A stretch of 64,000 nucleotides of DNA. Origin: Hermodice carunculata (Eukaryota > Annelida > Polychaeta > Eunicida > Amphinomidae). Positions 45,471 through 56,700 of this stretch are shown here, piece by piece; position 1 is the first letter of the stretch; each line of letters starts with the position of its first letter. The notes under the pieces were generated by a model. It ran no database searches and had not been told where the DNA came from. It saw nothing but the letters and a program-made list of their open reading frames with translations. The DNA lies in the NCBI GenBank assembly GCA_964020975.1, contig OZ026623.1, positions 86,467,341-86,531,340 of the forward strand, given 5' to 3'. A program made the position numbers and the translations under genes.

Positions 45471-46117
45471 AGTCACCAACTCAATCTAATGGCACTGGCT
45501 CCTTGTCTCGGAGGCCCCAAGTCAAATCAACATGTCCATCCATCTGCATTTATCTGTACAAGTGACACTCTGTTAAGCTGCACTGCATACACTTTATGGC
45601 TCTGTTTATTTTTCACAATTAAATGTCCCTGTTATAATAATAAAATCATATTAAATAAAGTCATTTCAGACAAGAATTTACATGTCTGGGTCCTTCAGGC
45701 AGCTCTGACGTTTCACTTTAGGCAGTGAATATTGTCCGCAAAGCCTCATCCACTCACCCATAACGCGCTTTAGCTTGCAAACAAATGGCATTGATGTGCT
45801 GTTTGTTGATATATTTATTCACTGGCAGGCACATGATGATGGCCAATGTATATGTATGTAAATGGTCATAGAGCATTTTAAGGTGTCAGAGATAATGATC
45901 TCGGTACATAGGACAAACTTGTACTACACACACGTCATACAAAATATAATACACGGAGAAAATACCATGAAATGTACCTGTTAATATTCACGGCAGGGTG
46001 TAAGTATCGTAACACTGCAAAAATGTATCTCCCCTACCAGGAGTCAGAGATGGACATAATTATTTCACAAATGTTACGTCAGGTTCCAGTTTACTTGTCA
46101 AAAAGGGATACACTCAT
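45471..46117. promoter_or_regulatory. possible cis-regulatory block (continuation)
   Basis: Another repeat-free stretch. TATTTATTCACTGG, TCATATTAAATAAAGTC and GATAATGATCTC are present at about 45645-45900. No gene is visible. Confidence 0.3.
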
Positions 46118-46118
46118 C

Positions 46119-46225
46119 ACAGTGGTCCCTGTCTTGAGGGACCACTCCAATGAGAGACCACCTGCCTTGAAAGACCACAATTTGGTCACCCCTTGGGGTG
46201 GTCTTTCAAGCCAGGTTTCACTGTA
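46119..46225 (+). mobile_element. B-family MITE, short form
   Basis: Left CAGTGGTCCCTGTCTTGAGG, right CAAGCCAGGTTTCACTGTA; about 107 bp. The right end carries the 'GTGAAACC' variant shared with 27271, 51399 and 60883. Confidence 0.72.
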
Positions 46226-46517
46226 TCTCTCTTCTGGAAGGTACTGGGCAGCAATGAGCGCAGAAAGCTGTGGCTAACATTACTGAATCATGCGGCTTTT
46301 AATCCTTAAACAGATGTATTCTCTGTCAAAATAGACAGGCAGGATCTTTGTCGGGCAAAAGCATTCCTTTGAACACTGACACTCAGGGGAGCAAGGAAAT
46401 CCATACCCAAAAAAAAATCATAATTTTTTTAAAGAATTAATATAATGCATTTTTTAAAACTTTAAACAAGTTTCTACACATTTTTGTTGATGTCAGGCTC
46501 TCACCTGATGTATCTCG
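46226..46517. other. non-coding, nothing recognised
   Basis: Short A+T-rich unique stretch. Confidence 0.45.
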
Positions 46518-46755
46518 TTAACTCTTTCCCCCTTAAACCCGCCAAAACCGCCCGGTGGTCAAATGTCGTCTGCTTCAGTGTTTGCAACTATTTTCAACAG
46601 TAATGGAAAACAATTTGACTGAGAATTGTAAATGAGACCTATCAAGATCTCATGCCCCAGGTCAACAGCTTTCCTTGGCATGGGTTGGGCATTAACTGCC
46701 CAAACCATGCCAAGGAAAGCTGTTGACTCAGTCTTAAATTAAGGGGGAAAGGGCT
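46518..46755 (+). mobile_element. TTAA foldback MITE, subtype A1, strongest hairpin
   Basis: Left TTAACTCTTTCCCCCTTAAA, right TTAAGGGGGAAAGGGCTA. The inner hairpin at 46661-46727 has two 31-base arms matching at 30 positions around a 5-base loop. Body phrases are the same as in 28691-28929. Confidence 0.88.
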
Positions 46756-46758
46756 AGA

Positions 46759-46892
46759 CCCCCCCCCCCCCCCATCTTGAAAGACCAACCACAAGGATCA
46801 GCAAATTACGGTCTTTCACTGAATGTATAACATGACTAGCACACTGCAGTGTCTGGAAAATGTGGTCTTTCAAGACAGGGACCACTATTATT
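46759..46892. mobile_element. C15 run and B-family fragment
   Basis: A C15 run (46759-46773) directly follows the A1 element. It leads into a B copy (ATCTTGAAAGACCAACCACA ... CTTTCAAGACAGGGACCACT) about 120 bp long. The run may be the decayed, expanded left end of the B copy. Confidence 0.6.
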
Positions 46893-47399
46893 AAGTAGGC
46901 AATCTAAAGAAACCGATCAATAGGGCATGTCAGATGCACTATCCTGCACGATGGCAGCACCTGTTTCTTGTGTCACATGACATTTTCACCCAATCACTGA
47001 ATCACATTTTGCTTTTCCCAGGTGCCGCCACCTGAAACAGGTGAATTCCAGGAGGAGAGTCACCTGCTTTCCAACCTACAGTTGACATACTCCATTGTAC
47101 TCTCAACTTGAGCTCTCAAGTTAAAACTAGCAACCATCTTGGGATTAATTACAAAGAGCATCGGTTGCATCAAATGTTGCTGTTTTTTGGCCTATATATT
47201 TCACAACATTTCATACTGATGGCCAGCAGGTTTGTTTGTTTGTTTGTTTGTTTTTTTTTATATGAGATTTTGTCTGAAACCAAAATGAATATAAAGGCTG
47301 CTTCTGTCCTTAACCTGACAATCAAAAAGTTTATTTTACAGGTTCAGGAAGATCTCTGTGATTTTGATGGCAGACATGTTGGTGTAACTTGTGTGGTCA
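46893..47399. other. non-coding, nothing recognised
   Basis: Complex sequence with a (GTTT) patch at 47230-47250. No gene. Confidence 0.45.
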
Positions 47400-47525
47400 A
47401 TAATGTAGCCTGTGCCAGCATACCTGTAGTTACCTACAAAAGGCCAGTCCAGGTCAACAGCTTTTCAGGATGCACTTTGGGTACCATGCTGAGACAAGCT
47501 GTTGAATTAGTCCAAAATGTGATTT
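47400..47525 (-). mobile_element. A2-type fragment
   Basis: Contains GCCAGCATACCTGTAGTTAC (inverse of the shared module edge) and a weakened hairpin at about 47453-47505 (GTCAACAGCTTTTCAGG...ACAAGCTGTTGAA). Confidence 0.5.
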
Positions 47526-48316
47526 TTTTCTGTGAAAAAAAAAAACTGCATGGAAGAAAAGAATACCATGCTCGCTCTATATGCACAGAGTGCCATTAGG
47601 TAAAGTAAATTACATATTACGTTTAATATTAGACAAAGACTAAAACTGATCAGAAAATATACATAATCATTGAAAGTCAAGCTTTCTTCTCTGAAAAAAA
47701 AATTGGGGTGTTCCCTTATTAGTGCATGTGTCCTTAACACAGTTAATATGGTATGCTTTATTTAGGCACGAAACAAAAAAGTATGCCTTCACTGTCTTTC
47801 ATAATACACTAATCGACTGGGTCCCAAAGAAATTTCATATTAAGATATTCAACTCTTGACAGCTTTCCTACCTGCTAACCAACCCTCGACAGAAGTACAC
47901 CATTAGTGGCATTACGCTCTTCATATTTAGCAGGAAACAAGGACCATGGGCCTGTTGCTTTCCTGACATATAATACAGTGAAAAAAAATCGCGAGATTCA
48001 TAAAATGATAAGTAATTGAAATATTCTTCTTAATGACAATCCATGTTGTTGTAAGCGCACCCCCAGCCTAATTAAGACCAAATTCAAGGCTCAATACAGC
48101 GGTCCCCGAGTTGGCAGACCACTCCAATGAGAAACCTTCTCAACAATAGGCCAACTGCCTTGAAGGATCACCTCTGACATAAATAACACGATAAAACAAT
48201 TGCTATATTCCTGTCAATGAGCACCCATGCTCCAGTGAGTGCCTCATGCCTCATTAGGATTAAGGTAAGAGCCCAATGCAGTGTCCCCGTCTGGAGACAC
48301 TAACCAGGGGCCTTTC
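47526..48316. other. non-coding with decayed B copies
   Basis: B-like text at 48097-48190 (ACAGCGGTCCCCGAGTTGGC...) and again near 48280-48320. The rest is unremarkable. Confidence 0.45.
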
Positions 48317-48515
48317 TAATGAGGGGGGAAGGTGAGGGGTGGTAAGGGGTTTCCATACTGGCATACTGGGAATTCTCATATGCTATACTTGAAGCCTTTT
48401 TAATCTATGTACTTTGTACCAACCAATATTGGCACATTTTCTTATTTTTCCGAACTTCTTACTCAGGCAAAATTATTACTTGTCCTTGTGCCAGCATACT
48501 AGCCCCCGATGAGAA
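48317..48515 (+). mobile_element. D-family element
   Basis: Starts in a G-rich tract, then AAGGGGTTTCCATACTGGCA, TACTTGAAGCC, CGAACTTCTTACTCAGGC and ends GTGCCAGCATACTAGCCCCC. The GTTTCC/TACTGG start and CCAGCATACTAG end are loosely inverted. Confidence 0.5.
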
Positions 48516-49588
48516 GCCCTCAAAAACAGTGTCTTCTGAACATTCTGTACTGAGCATTTTTCCTGTTATTGTACACATCCTATGAGAAAGCATCTGTCTT
48601 GACAAGACAGGATTGACTGTATTCTGCATTAAGCCATTTTCATAATGCATCCATGCACACACTGACCCACAGCTAGAATGACTTTGAGATAACGGCTGAT
48701 GACTGCTCAGTCTAGTTTGCAATAGGAAGTCACACTTTGTCAGATATTCAAAATGTTGTGTGCCATTTTTTTTTTTTTTTTTTTTTTTGCTGGAAATATG
48801 ATCATTTAATGATCATATGTTATGAAATATGCAAAAATATATACATATGCACCACCGTGGCCTCTGATCTTTGTGCCACCTTCAGCCGAGGACCCAGCAT
48901 GCAGTTCGGGAAAGAAGATGAAAATTTAAAGAAGTTGTGAATTACCAATTACAAAAAGGACCAAAAATGAACTACGTGTACTGGTATCTCCACCTGTTGA
49001 ACAAATTACGGAACAGGACCACGTAACAGAGTCCCTGCATAATTTGACTGGCAGAGTGGTCTGAGAGATGGTGTTTTTCCTTAAGGTTTGTTCCCCAACC
49101 CAAAACAATGAACAAAAAGTTATAAAAAAGAAGAGGAAAAAAAAAGAAAGAAAGAAAGAAATCACTGACAGGTGACAATTATAACACACTCAAATATTGA
49201 CCCATGTAAAGAAGTCGGTTTTGAAGAAGTCACAATATGAAATGTGGCAACAATTCAGATATGCGACAGATCAGCCCCCTTTTTTAAAAAACGAGTGAAC
49301 CTGAAAACTAAGACCCAAATTTTGAGCACTTTGGTGCACAACAGGTTGAGCACGCAAGGAATGCAGCACATACCCTCCATCTGTGAATTCTGCCCACTTG
49401 CATACTGTGTGCTCGCCCACACCCTCTTGATTTTTCCTCGGCAGGCTCGTCCTCTCTTGTTCCTACTCAACAAACTGCCCTCATGAATGATATCATTCAT
49501 CCACAGCAAATCCATGGCAAACTGCTTCCCTGATCTGGTCAAGTCAGAATGCTGTACAACGGTACAGGTACGTCATCTATGTAGCCAA
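48516..49588. other. non-coding, T23 tract
   Basis: Poly-T at 48766-48788, AAAG-rich patch at 49130-49160. No gene or element recognised. Confidence 0.5.
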
Positions 49589-49831
49589 TTAACTCTTTCA
49601 GTGGCAATCATGCCTAAAGTCGATCTACTAAAGTCCAACTAGTCTGAATTATCATGAGAATCCCAGATTCGTATTCCTCATAAAAAGACCCTTCATTCAA
49701 GTACCAGCATGCCATAGGTCCAGAGAAAGTATCCCAGGTTTTCTCTATGCGCGTGCATTGGGTGCATTGCACCCAAAGTGCACCGAGAAAAGCTGTTGAC
49801 TCAGTCCCAAATTTGGCACTTAAAGAGTTAA
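49589..49831 (-). mobile_element. TTAA foldback MITE, subtype A2, intact ends
   Basis: TTAACTCTTTCAGTGGCAA on the left and TTTGGCACTTAAAGAGTTAA on the right are near-perfect inverted ends with TTAA; 243 bp. The inner hairpin (about 49738-49800) has an additional strong core TTGGGTGCATTGCACCCAA. The shared module is in inverse orientation (TTCAAGTACCAGCATGCC). Confidence 0.87.
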
Positions 49832-50250
49832 ATTCCCAGCTTCTGTTGCACAACTTTCTCATCACAAGTACAGAGCCATACATAATATGCAAGCCCAAGT
49901 CATTATCACCTTTGTTCAGATTGCTAACAGTTTAACACATCTTAATTCACAAAGCTAAAACTGGTCTTCAAATCCTGCAGTTGCCAAGGTTGTCTGTATC
50001 AATATTTGTTTTTATAACCACAATGTGTGATTTTACCAAATTGCCCTAGTTCATGGACAATACTACGGATACTATCCTAGTTTCTTTGTGCTTTCACAAG
50101 AAATGTCCAGGTGAAAAACAGTTTTAAGTTACCCTAATTCTGATGCTTCCTATATGCCCACGAGGCTCCCACCCCTATCCAAATACAACAAAGTATAACC
50201 TGATGATCATCAACCCCACCCCACCCCACCCCACCCCACCCCACCCTATC
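49832..50250. other. non-coding, (CCCCA)n at right
   Basis: Ends in a short ACCCC tandem (50212-50246) directly abutting the following A1 element. Confidence 0.55.
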
Positions 50251-50493
50251 GGCCCTTTCCCCTTAAATCGCCCAATACTAGCTTGTGGTCAAATGTCGTC
50301 TGCTTCAGTGTTTCCAGCTGAATTCAACACTAAGGAAAAACAATTTACCTGAGAATTGTTGATGAGACCTATCAAAATCACATACCCTTGGGTCAACAGC
50401 ATTCCTTGGCATGGGTTGAGCACTAAGTGCCCAACCCATGCCAAGGAGAGCTGTTGACTTAAGATGGTCTGAATTCAAGGGGCAAAGAGTTAA
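50251..50493 (+). mobile_element. TTAA foldback MITE, subtype A1
   Basis: Left end GGCCCTTTCCCCTTAAATCG (TTAA lost), right end TTCAAGGGGCAAAGAGTTAA. Inner hairpin at 50392-50458. The A1 body phrase GTGGTCAAATGTCGTCTGC is present. Confidence 0.8.
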
Positions 50494-50504
50494 TTTGGGT
50501 CTTG

Positions 50505-50970
50505 CAAAACAGGTGGTCTTTCTTTGAAGGTGCTGATAGTACTGTGGGCATTTAACATGAAAAGTGTTTTGCTACTATAAATTGTTTTTAATTTCACTGT
50601 ACTCTTATTTTCACTTATTTCGCTGATGGCACAAAACCGTGAAAATAAAAACACAGTGAAATAGCATTTTTATCATTGTTTGAATAGGAACAAGATTCTC
50701 ACATTTTGACCCCTATTTTGCATAATACTGTAGGTGGTGCAACCAATATCGAAGGGAACTCAGATTTTCATATACCCTATACGTCCTGAAAGTTATTATG
50801 GGCTAACATCATAACTTTTAAAGTTATTGCGCTCACAACCCAAAAGTTTACAGAAGGACAGAATGATGGACGGATGAACATGAGTGATGCTATAAGCTCT
50901 GCGACCTTACGTCAGAAGAGCTGAAAACCATGAAAATTTATACCCGTGAAAATAAATCAATCTACAGTAT
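50505..50970. mobile_element. E-family parts with hairpin-tail module
   Basis: E-like ends occur at about 50580-50670 (TTTAATTTCACTGTACTCTT...GTGAAAATAAAAACACAGTG) and 50930-50968 (CATGAAAATTTATACCCGTG). Between them lies a module with GGACGGATGAACATG, ATAAGCTC and GTCAGAAGAGCTGAAAA, matching the tail at about 4546-4615. A repeat unit may have inserted into an E element. Confidence 0.5.
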
Positions 50971-51396
50971 AAGCGTCCAGAGGGCCGGCTCTTACTGTCT
51001 GGTGGAAGTCCATCACAGTGTACTTAGGTGACACTGAACTGTACTGGTTACTTTGTAAATACTGACGAAGGATAAACCAAAAACTCGAAATGTCCCAACT
51101 TTCACACGTACATTTTGACAGCTTTTGCATTTGCTATGTGGAAATACAACTTTCTTGTGTTTTTATTTTCGCTGTTGTGTGTCAGTGATTTGAAACTGTA
51201 ACAAAGCTCTCCTGTGCACACTATAATATCACTACATGTATTTGTCACACAGGGATGCCCTGATTTATAACCACCGTAAATTCACTTGATTTCAAAGTGT
51301 GAGGAAATGTGTTGCTACACTTAAGGCATGTGCTACAAACGGAAGGCTTTTCATGGGATTTGCGTAGGTCTGTCTGCAATGAGATGGCTTGCTGTA
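50971..51396. other. non-coding, nothing recognised
   Basis: Complex sequence; ATACTGACGAAGGATAAACC and similar phrases were not matched to a family. Confidence 0.45.
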
Positions 51397-51506
51397 ATAC
51401 AGTGAAACCTCTCTTCAAAGACCACCCCAAGGGACCTCCAAGTTGTGGTCTCATAAGACAGGTGTTCTGTCACAGGAGACAGAATAACATGAAAGGTACT
51501 GAGTAA
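51397..51506 (+). mobile_element. B-family left half cut by CT array
   Basis: Left end TACAGTGAAACCTCTCTTCA with GACCACC modules and 'ACAGAATAACATGAAAGGTA'. The copy stops at 51506, where the CT array begins; no right half is visible beyond the array. Confidence 0.65.
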
Positions 51507-51720
<214 letters not shown>

Positions 51721-52852
51721 TAAAGCAGTCTCACCATGTGCACTACCTAATGAGGCATTTTAATTGCACTGTCTGTTTTCTGGTGAAATTGGAGCTTTCA
51801 TGTGACAGGCTCTAGGCCATGATATCGCCATATTTTAAATCTGAAATTTCTTACCCAATTGCAAAAAGGCTGAGTTTCAAATTATGGCTGCACGTGGGGT
51901 GGGAGGGCAATTGCCTGCAGAGAAGACCACACACCACTGACTGAACACCAAACAACGAAACAATGTTGAAAGGAACATGACAGATGGGTTCCTTTAAAGC
52001 AGGTTACCAGGAAAAAGCATGCAATAAAACAAAGTAGGGATTAAGACAGGGGTAGCCACATATAAGCTACAGGTATAACAAAGGACTACAAGGAAGGCTA
52101 TCAGAAAGTAAAGACTTGGCCATGCAGGCAAGGGACAAATGCCACTAATGGGCCTCAAATGAAAAGTGAAGCAAGCTCCACAGCTGGTAGGGGTTTTTTT
52201 GGGAGGAGTGGGGAGGGCTGAGAGGGGGTACTGTATACATTTCAAATTACCTGTGTGTTACGAGCAGGTGAACAGGGATTTACAGGATATAATTAAATGT
52301 AAAATACATAAGAAAGGGATACACAAGATATACTCAAATACTATTGTGTATCAAAGCACACTCAAACAATCCAGACATGACTGGGTGCAATTAGACTGAT
52401 GTCAAGCAAGAGTGTCCTAATAGACAGCCAGATCTGACCACTGTCTTGTGCATTAGGCTTTTGTATTGTTCCTGTTCTGGTCTCCTGATCCACTTTACTG
52501 ACTGTGACAGCCTCAATTGTCTTAATACCAAGAATACCAAGCAGCTGTCTTGCTCAATATGTTCTACATAGCAGTTTTCTCCATGATGTAAAGAAAGTAG
52601 AATGAAAATCACCTCCAACCTCCCCAACTTATAATAATAAAGAAAAATAAAAACAATGATAAAAAAAATATATATCAATGCCAATGATGTCATCTACTGT
52701 TTTATAAATGAACAGTATAATTATATAAAAAAAAAAACTCTGAAATAATGTCATATGAACTTCATGACACCAAGTTTGAAGCACTCAAGACTCAAATTCC
52801 TGCCATTTGACACATCTGTGTGCCATATGGAGACATTAGACACATTTTGTGG
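51721..52852. other. non-coding, nothing recognised
   Basis: Complex A+T-rich sequence, no gene or element. Confidence 0.5.
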
Positions 52853-53008
52853 GTACTGATAGTGCCATTGTGATGAGGTTTCACTGTGGCTGTACTGATG
52901 GTGCCATTGTGATGAGGTTTTACTGTGGCTGTACTGATGGTGCCATCGTGACGAGGTTTCACTATGGCTGTACTGATGGTGCCATCGTGGCGAGGTTTCA
53001 CTGTGGCT
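52853..53008 (+). repeat. 39-bp minisatellite, exactly four units
   Basis: GTACTGATGGTGCCATTGTG begins units at 52853, 52892, 52931 and 52970. All are 39 bp with few differences, so the array is young. As 39 is a multiple of three, frames stay open on both strands (13-residue repeats). No start context or homology supports a gene. Confidence 0.95.
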
Positions 53009-53643
53009 GTATTCTTTATGATATAATCAAGAAAGTAAAACAAAGGGGGGGGGGGGGGGGAGACAACAACTAACAAATAGAATACCAATGCCAATGATGT
53101 TGTCTACTGCTGTGTTATATATCAAAGAAACAACAAAATCTGAAAAGTTTGAAAAAAAACTGCATGTAATAGTTTCAGCACTTTTTCGAATGATCCCTGG
53201 GCACTAGACTCCCAGCCTGGAGACAAAGGTGATCTGTTGTCTGCTAACAGAGGCCTAACATTCAAAACTTCCATATTTAAACTACTTGTTGCCAGTGGTA
53301 CCATTTGCATATAGAACAGAACAAAGTCCTTATCACCGTGGCCCTTGTGAAAAACAAGGACAGGGTCGGCCAACTGCCAGACACAGTTTCTGCTGTGAAG
53401 AGCTTGTTTTATAATTCAAATTTCGAGGAAACTGAGGCATGGCTGTCAGTAAACAGACAGATCAGTGATCCAGATATATGATGGATGTCTTCTTTTCAAA
53501 CTTTGATGAACTCAAATTCTTTAAACAGAGATGACACGTAGTCTGAAAAAAAGTAAAATTTCCTCCTTCGCCACTTCCATGCCATCAATACCAGTAATCC
53601 CTTTCCTAAGCTGTTTGCAGGTTCATCCCTGTCATTTCTTACT
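53009..53643. other. non-coding with G16 run
   Basis: G run at 53045-53060; otherwise complex sequence with no gene seen. Confidence 0.5.
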
Positions 53644-53891
53644 TTAACCCATTCCATACTGTGGTCACAGGCCTTGGTCAGTGGTTCTGGCACTGCCTGG
53701 TAAGTAATGCTGCAGCTGCCCTTGCGGCAGCTACAGTATGACTTGCCCGCCAGTGCCAGAACCACTGACTTTACATAGGCATGTTGGTAATTGAACGAAA
53801 GGTCTTTTCAGGAAGAATTTAGATATGCAATTGTCATCTAAAATCTAGGTAAATATACGGAAAAATCAGGAACTGGTACGGAATGAGTTAA
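53644..53891 (+). mobile_element. TTAA foldback MITE, subtype A4, full form
   Basis: TTAACCCATTCCATACTG and ACTGGTACGGAATGAGTTAA are inverted ends with TTAA; 248 bp. The inner hairpin is different from A1-A3: GGTCAGTGGTTCTGGCACTG pairs with CAGTGCCAGAACCACTGAC (about 53676-53772), with a second inner pair GCAGCTGCC/GGCAGCT. The shared GGCATGTTGGTAATTGAACG module follows. Confidence 0.88.
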
Positions 53892-53995
53892 GGACAATAA
53901 ATTGGGTTTCAGTAGGTGACTATGGGAATATGTTTCAGAGCCGTACCCAAACACCAGCTAAGCCACCTTGATGCATGATCCCCTAAACTCCGCTG

Positions 53996-54213
53996 TTAAC
54001 CCTTAGAGTGCTAATCACTGCTACAGCTTTCTCATTACCGTTATATATATATAATGGTTACAAGATTCAAATTCCTAATGAAGATACCTTTCATTCTAAT
54101 ATTAGCAAGCCTAGTCTAAAGCAAAAGTAGTCTTAGTTAAATGCGGGCATTGTGCACGGAGTGTCCGAGGAACGCTGTTGACTCAATCTTAAATCAGTGC
54201 TTTAAGGGTCCAA
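53996..54213 (-). mobile_element. TTAA foldback MITE, subtype A3
   Basis: Left TTAACCCTTAGAGTGCTAA, right CAGTGCTTTAAGGGTCCAA. Contains CTTTCTCATTACCGTTATAT, TTAGCAAGCCTAGTCTAAAG and a decayed hairpin near 54120-54182. Same arrangement as the minus-oriented A3 copy ending at 34968. A TATATATATA core has expanded near 54043. Confidence 0.78.
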
Positions 54214-55059
54214 TACTTGACACTTAACCAGTAGTATGGACAGCCAAGCAGGCAATTCCCGTCCAATTGGGCTTTACTGTGTCTGGATATCTGAATGAAT
54301 ACATGGAAAAAATAAAAAGGGAACACAACTTCTAAAGACTGTTGACAATCAAATCACACAAGCCTCAGTACACTTTTTTTTTCCCACAAATACATGTGCA
54401 GTGTTCCTGTCTATATGCATTATGTGTAATTAGCAGAGAAAAACAAAACACCGCCACCCCTCCCCCCCAAAAAAAAAGAAAACAAAAAAACCAAAAAAAA
54501 AAATAAACAACAAAAAAAACAAAAAACACCCCACACACATAAGAACAAAAAGAAAACAAAAAACATCCTTTCACTCTCACAAAAGTTTGTATGCATTTCT
54601 GCTGCTTTAGTGTGATCTGTTGCCGTTTTTATACAGAAATACTATTTCCAGGTACTGTATCACTGCCTTTACACTTAAATAACATTTCCAGGTAATACAT
54701 TATTGCTTTTCTACAGAAATAACACTTTGGGGGGGGGGGTACACTTTCGCTTTTGTACACAAATTAAGCAGATCCGGCTGACTTCAACCCTAGAGATGTT
54801 GATCCCTACAATTGATGATACACAATACGCCATAGTAGGCTTGTACTCTTTACAGTTCCTGACTGTCAGTCCAGCAGGACTCCTCTCTCAATATGATGTA
54901 ACTAAAGTCAATAAAAACCGTCCCCTTAGTGCATCAAAGACACTAAAATAATATTGCAAAAGAAAGAACAGAAAAATCGAGAGAAATGTATGGGTGTTTA
55001 AAGTACATAAACTATTGCAACAGAAGTTAACTAGACAATACCTTGAATTACTTGGAGCC
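54214..55059. other. non-coding, A/C-rich patch
   Basis: A-rich, C-spotted low-complexity tract at 54447-54560 and a G10 run near 54729. 'ACATTTCCAGGTA' recurs at about 54643 and 54683, a small duplication. No gene. Confidence 0.5.
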
Positions 55060-55560
55060 ACATGGTCCTTATTCGACTGCCTAGAGTTGATAAATCCATC
55101 TGACCACTTTGGGAGTCAGTAGTTGTCTGGGACAAGGCAGGGTCAACCGGTCATAATGACATAATCATAAAAATAGGTATTTAAATGAGTACACAGCCTT
55201 CATTGGCCCGGTCACCCCAGGGGGCTTCTGCTGCTGAACAATGTGTTCAATCCATGCATCAATTAAAATTCTAGGATTGTATCCAGCAGTATAATACGTA
55301 ATGGTCCTAATTAAAGACTTAAGTACTAAACAATAGACCTATTGTATTGGCCATGCACTTCAGAGGGAAATCGAAAGGTCGTTCAACTGTCATTTTCCCG
55401 GCACTCAACCTTTCCTGGGACATAAACAATACATTAAATTGTCCCAGTTGTATACATTTGATTTGAGCATTCTGTTGGTGGTTGTGTGGGCCGATGTCAT
55501 CGTGAACAATCACTGATGTGTAACTCATAACTCACCATCCAAGCCTGTCATTCTCTGAAT
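55060..55560. promoter_or_regulatory. possible cis-regulatory block
   Basis: Repeat-free sequence with GGTCATAATGACATAATCAT, ATGCATCAATTAAAATTC, GGTCCTAATTAAAGAC, GGACATAAACAATACATTA and GAACAATCACTG. Homeodomain and Sox/Fox-like motifs are dense. Inferred. Confidence 0.37.
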
Positions 55561-55768
55561 TATCTTGTGTCCAGACACACAAGCCAAACACCATGCGCCT
55601 CAAAACTACATTGTTTTTGTTTTTTTGACCATGGAATGATCAGGGAAAAAAGTTACGGCAAGGTACCTGTGACTCAGCACATAAAAAAGTTGCTCGACAG
55701 AAGCAGTTGCAACTGAGCCATCTGATTAACCAAGGTCTGAAGACAGTCCTAGCATTTCTGACTGTGTT
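55561..55768. other. non-coding, nothing recognised
   Basis: Short unique stretch before the 33-bp array. Confidence 0.45.
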
Positions 55769-55915
55769 TAGTGTGTCCTATTCATGATTAACTAGTGTGC
55801 AATATTCATGATGGTACCCTGTGTTCAGTGCAACCTATTCATGATGGTACCCTGTGTTCAGTGCAACCTATTCATGATGGTTCCCTGTGTTTAGTAAACC
55901 CTAATCATAACAGTA
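55769..55915 (+). repeat. 33-bp minisatellite, about 4.5 units
   Basis: CCTATTCATGATGGTACCCT-type units start near 55778, 55801, 55834, 55867 and 55900. The central ones are 33 bp and almost identical. Confidence 0.88.
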
Positions 55916-56129
55916 CCCTGAAGTTCAAAAAAGAGAATTCCTCACGAAGGCTGTGGTATTTGCTTTGCATGCCGGTCATGCTCCTCCATGGAAAAGGCAG
56001 CCAGGGTATGACTAGCAAGGCAATGCAAACTGCTGACCAAAGCCTTTGCCACTATGATATGACAAGCACAGGTCAACTCAGTTCCTGCAATCTGTAAAAT
56101 AATATGGTAAAGGCCTTTGTCACAAGATG
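55916..56129. other. non-coding with A4-like core
   Basis: About 55985-56035 (GGCAGCCAGGGTATGACTAG, CAATGCAAACTGCTGACC) resembles an A4 arm. No ends. Confidence 0.4.
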
Positions 56130-56700
56130 TTTATTGCTTGGCCAATCGTGCTATAGTTGTCTTTATGGCAGCTGCAACATGACTTGCCAGGTAATAGGAT
56201 TGGGACGAAATACTGAAATACTGCGATACTAACCCTATACCGAACCATACTGTGATATGATCCTTGTGTATAAAATTGTCATGATATGATAAAAACTTCA
56301 ATTTTATCATAACTTATGAATTTTATATGAAGAAATTTAAGAAAATCATCACTGTATGGAGATAAACACCCAATAAAACACATTTCACAGCTTACATCAT
56401 CAATTCACTGCTGGTGCATATAGTCACAACAGCAGAATGATTCATTAAAACATATCAAAATCTATCATGATACGAATCGTGATACGTATCGTGATACACG
56501 GTTCTGTATCGAAAAGTATCGTGATACAGAAATTAGTAACAATACCCAACCCTACCAGGTAATACACAAGCCACGGACTCGGACGTACGCTGGCACTTGA
56601 ATCAAAGCTCTTTTGAGTGACCGATTTCGAGGTGCAATCTTTATCTCAAAAACTCGGGTGTCCATATCTGAAAATTGGGGAGCAGTGTGAAGTGAGCTAA
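56130..56700 (+). mobile_element. A4 element interrupted by a hAT-like MITE
   Basis: Left part TTATGGCAGCTGCAACATGA and CTTGCCAGG, right part ACGCTGGCACTTGAATCAAA and terminal GTGAAGTGAGCTAA match A4. The left TTAA end is decayed. The copy is split at 56195-56554 by a younger insertion. Confidence 0.65.
56195..56554 (+). mobile_element. hAT-like MITE with 8-bp target duplication
   Basis: The element starts TAGGATTGGG and ends CCCAACCCTA (9 of 10 inverted matches). It is flanked on both sides by CCAGGTAA (56187-56194 and 56555-56562), an exact 8-bp direct repeat typical of hAT transposition. The interior near the right end is packed with ATCGTGATAC repeats. It is 360 bp and non-coding. Confidence 0.9.

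Noticed and set aside
47108-47599. 163-codon plus-strand open frame
   Set aside because: It includes a GTTT low-complexity patch and a piece of an A2 MITE, with no recognised domain.
52792-53094. 100-codon minus frame with a 13-residue repeat
   Set aside because: It is a by-product of the 39-bp minisatellite with a unit length divisible by three.
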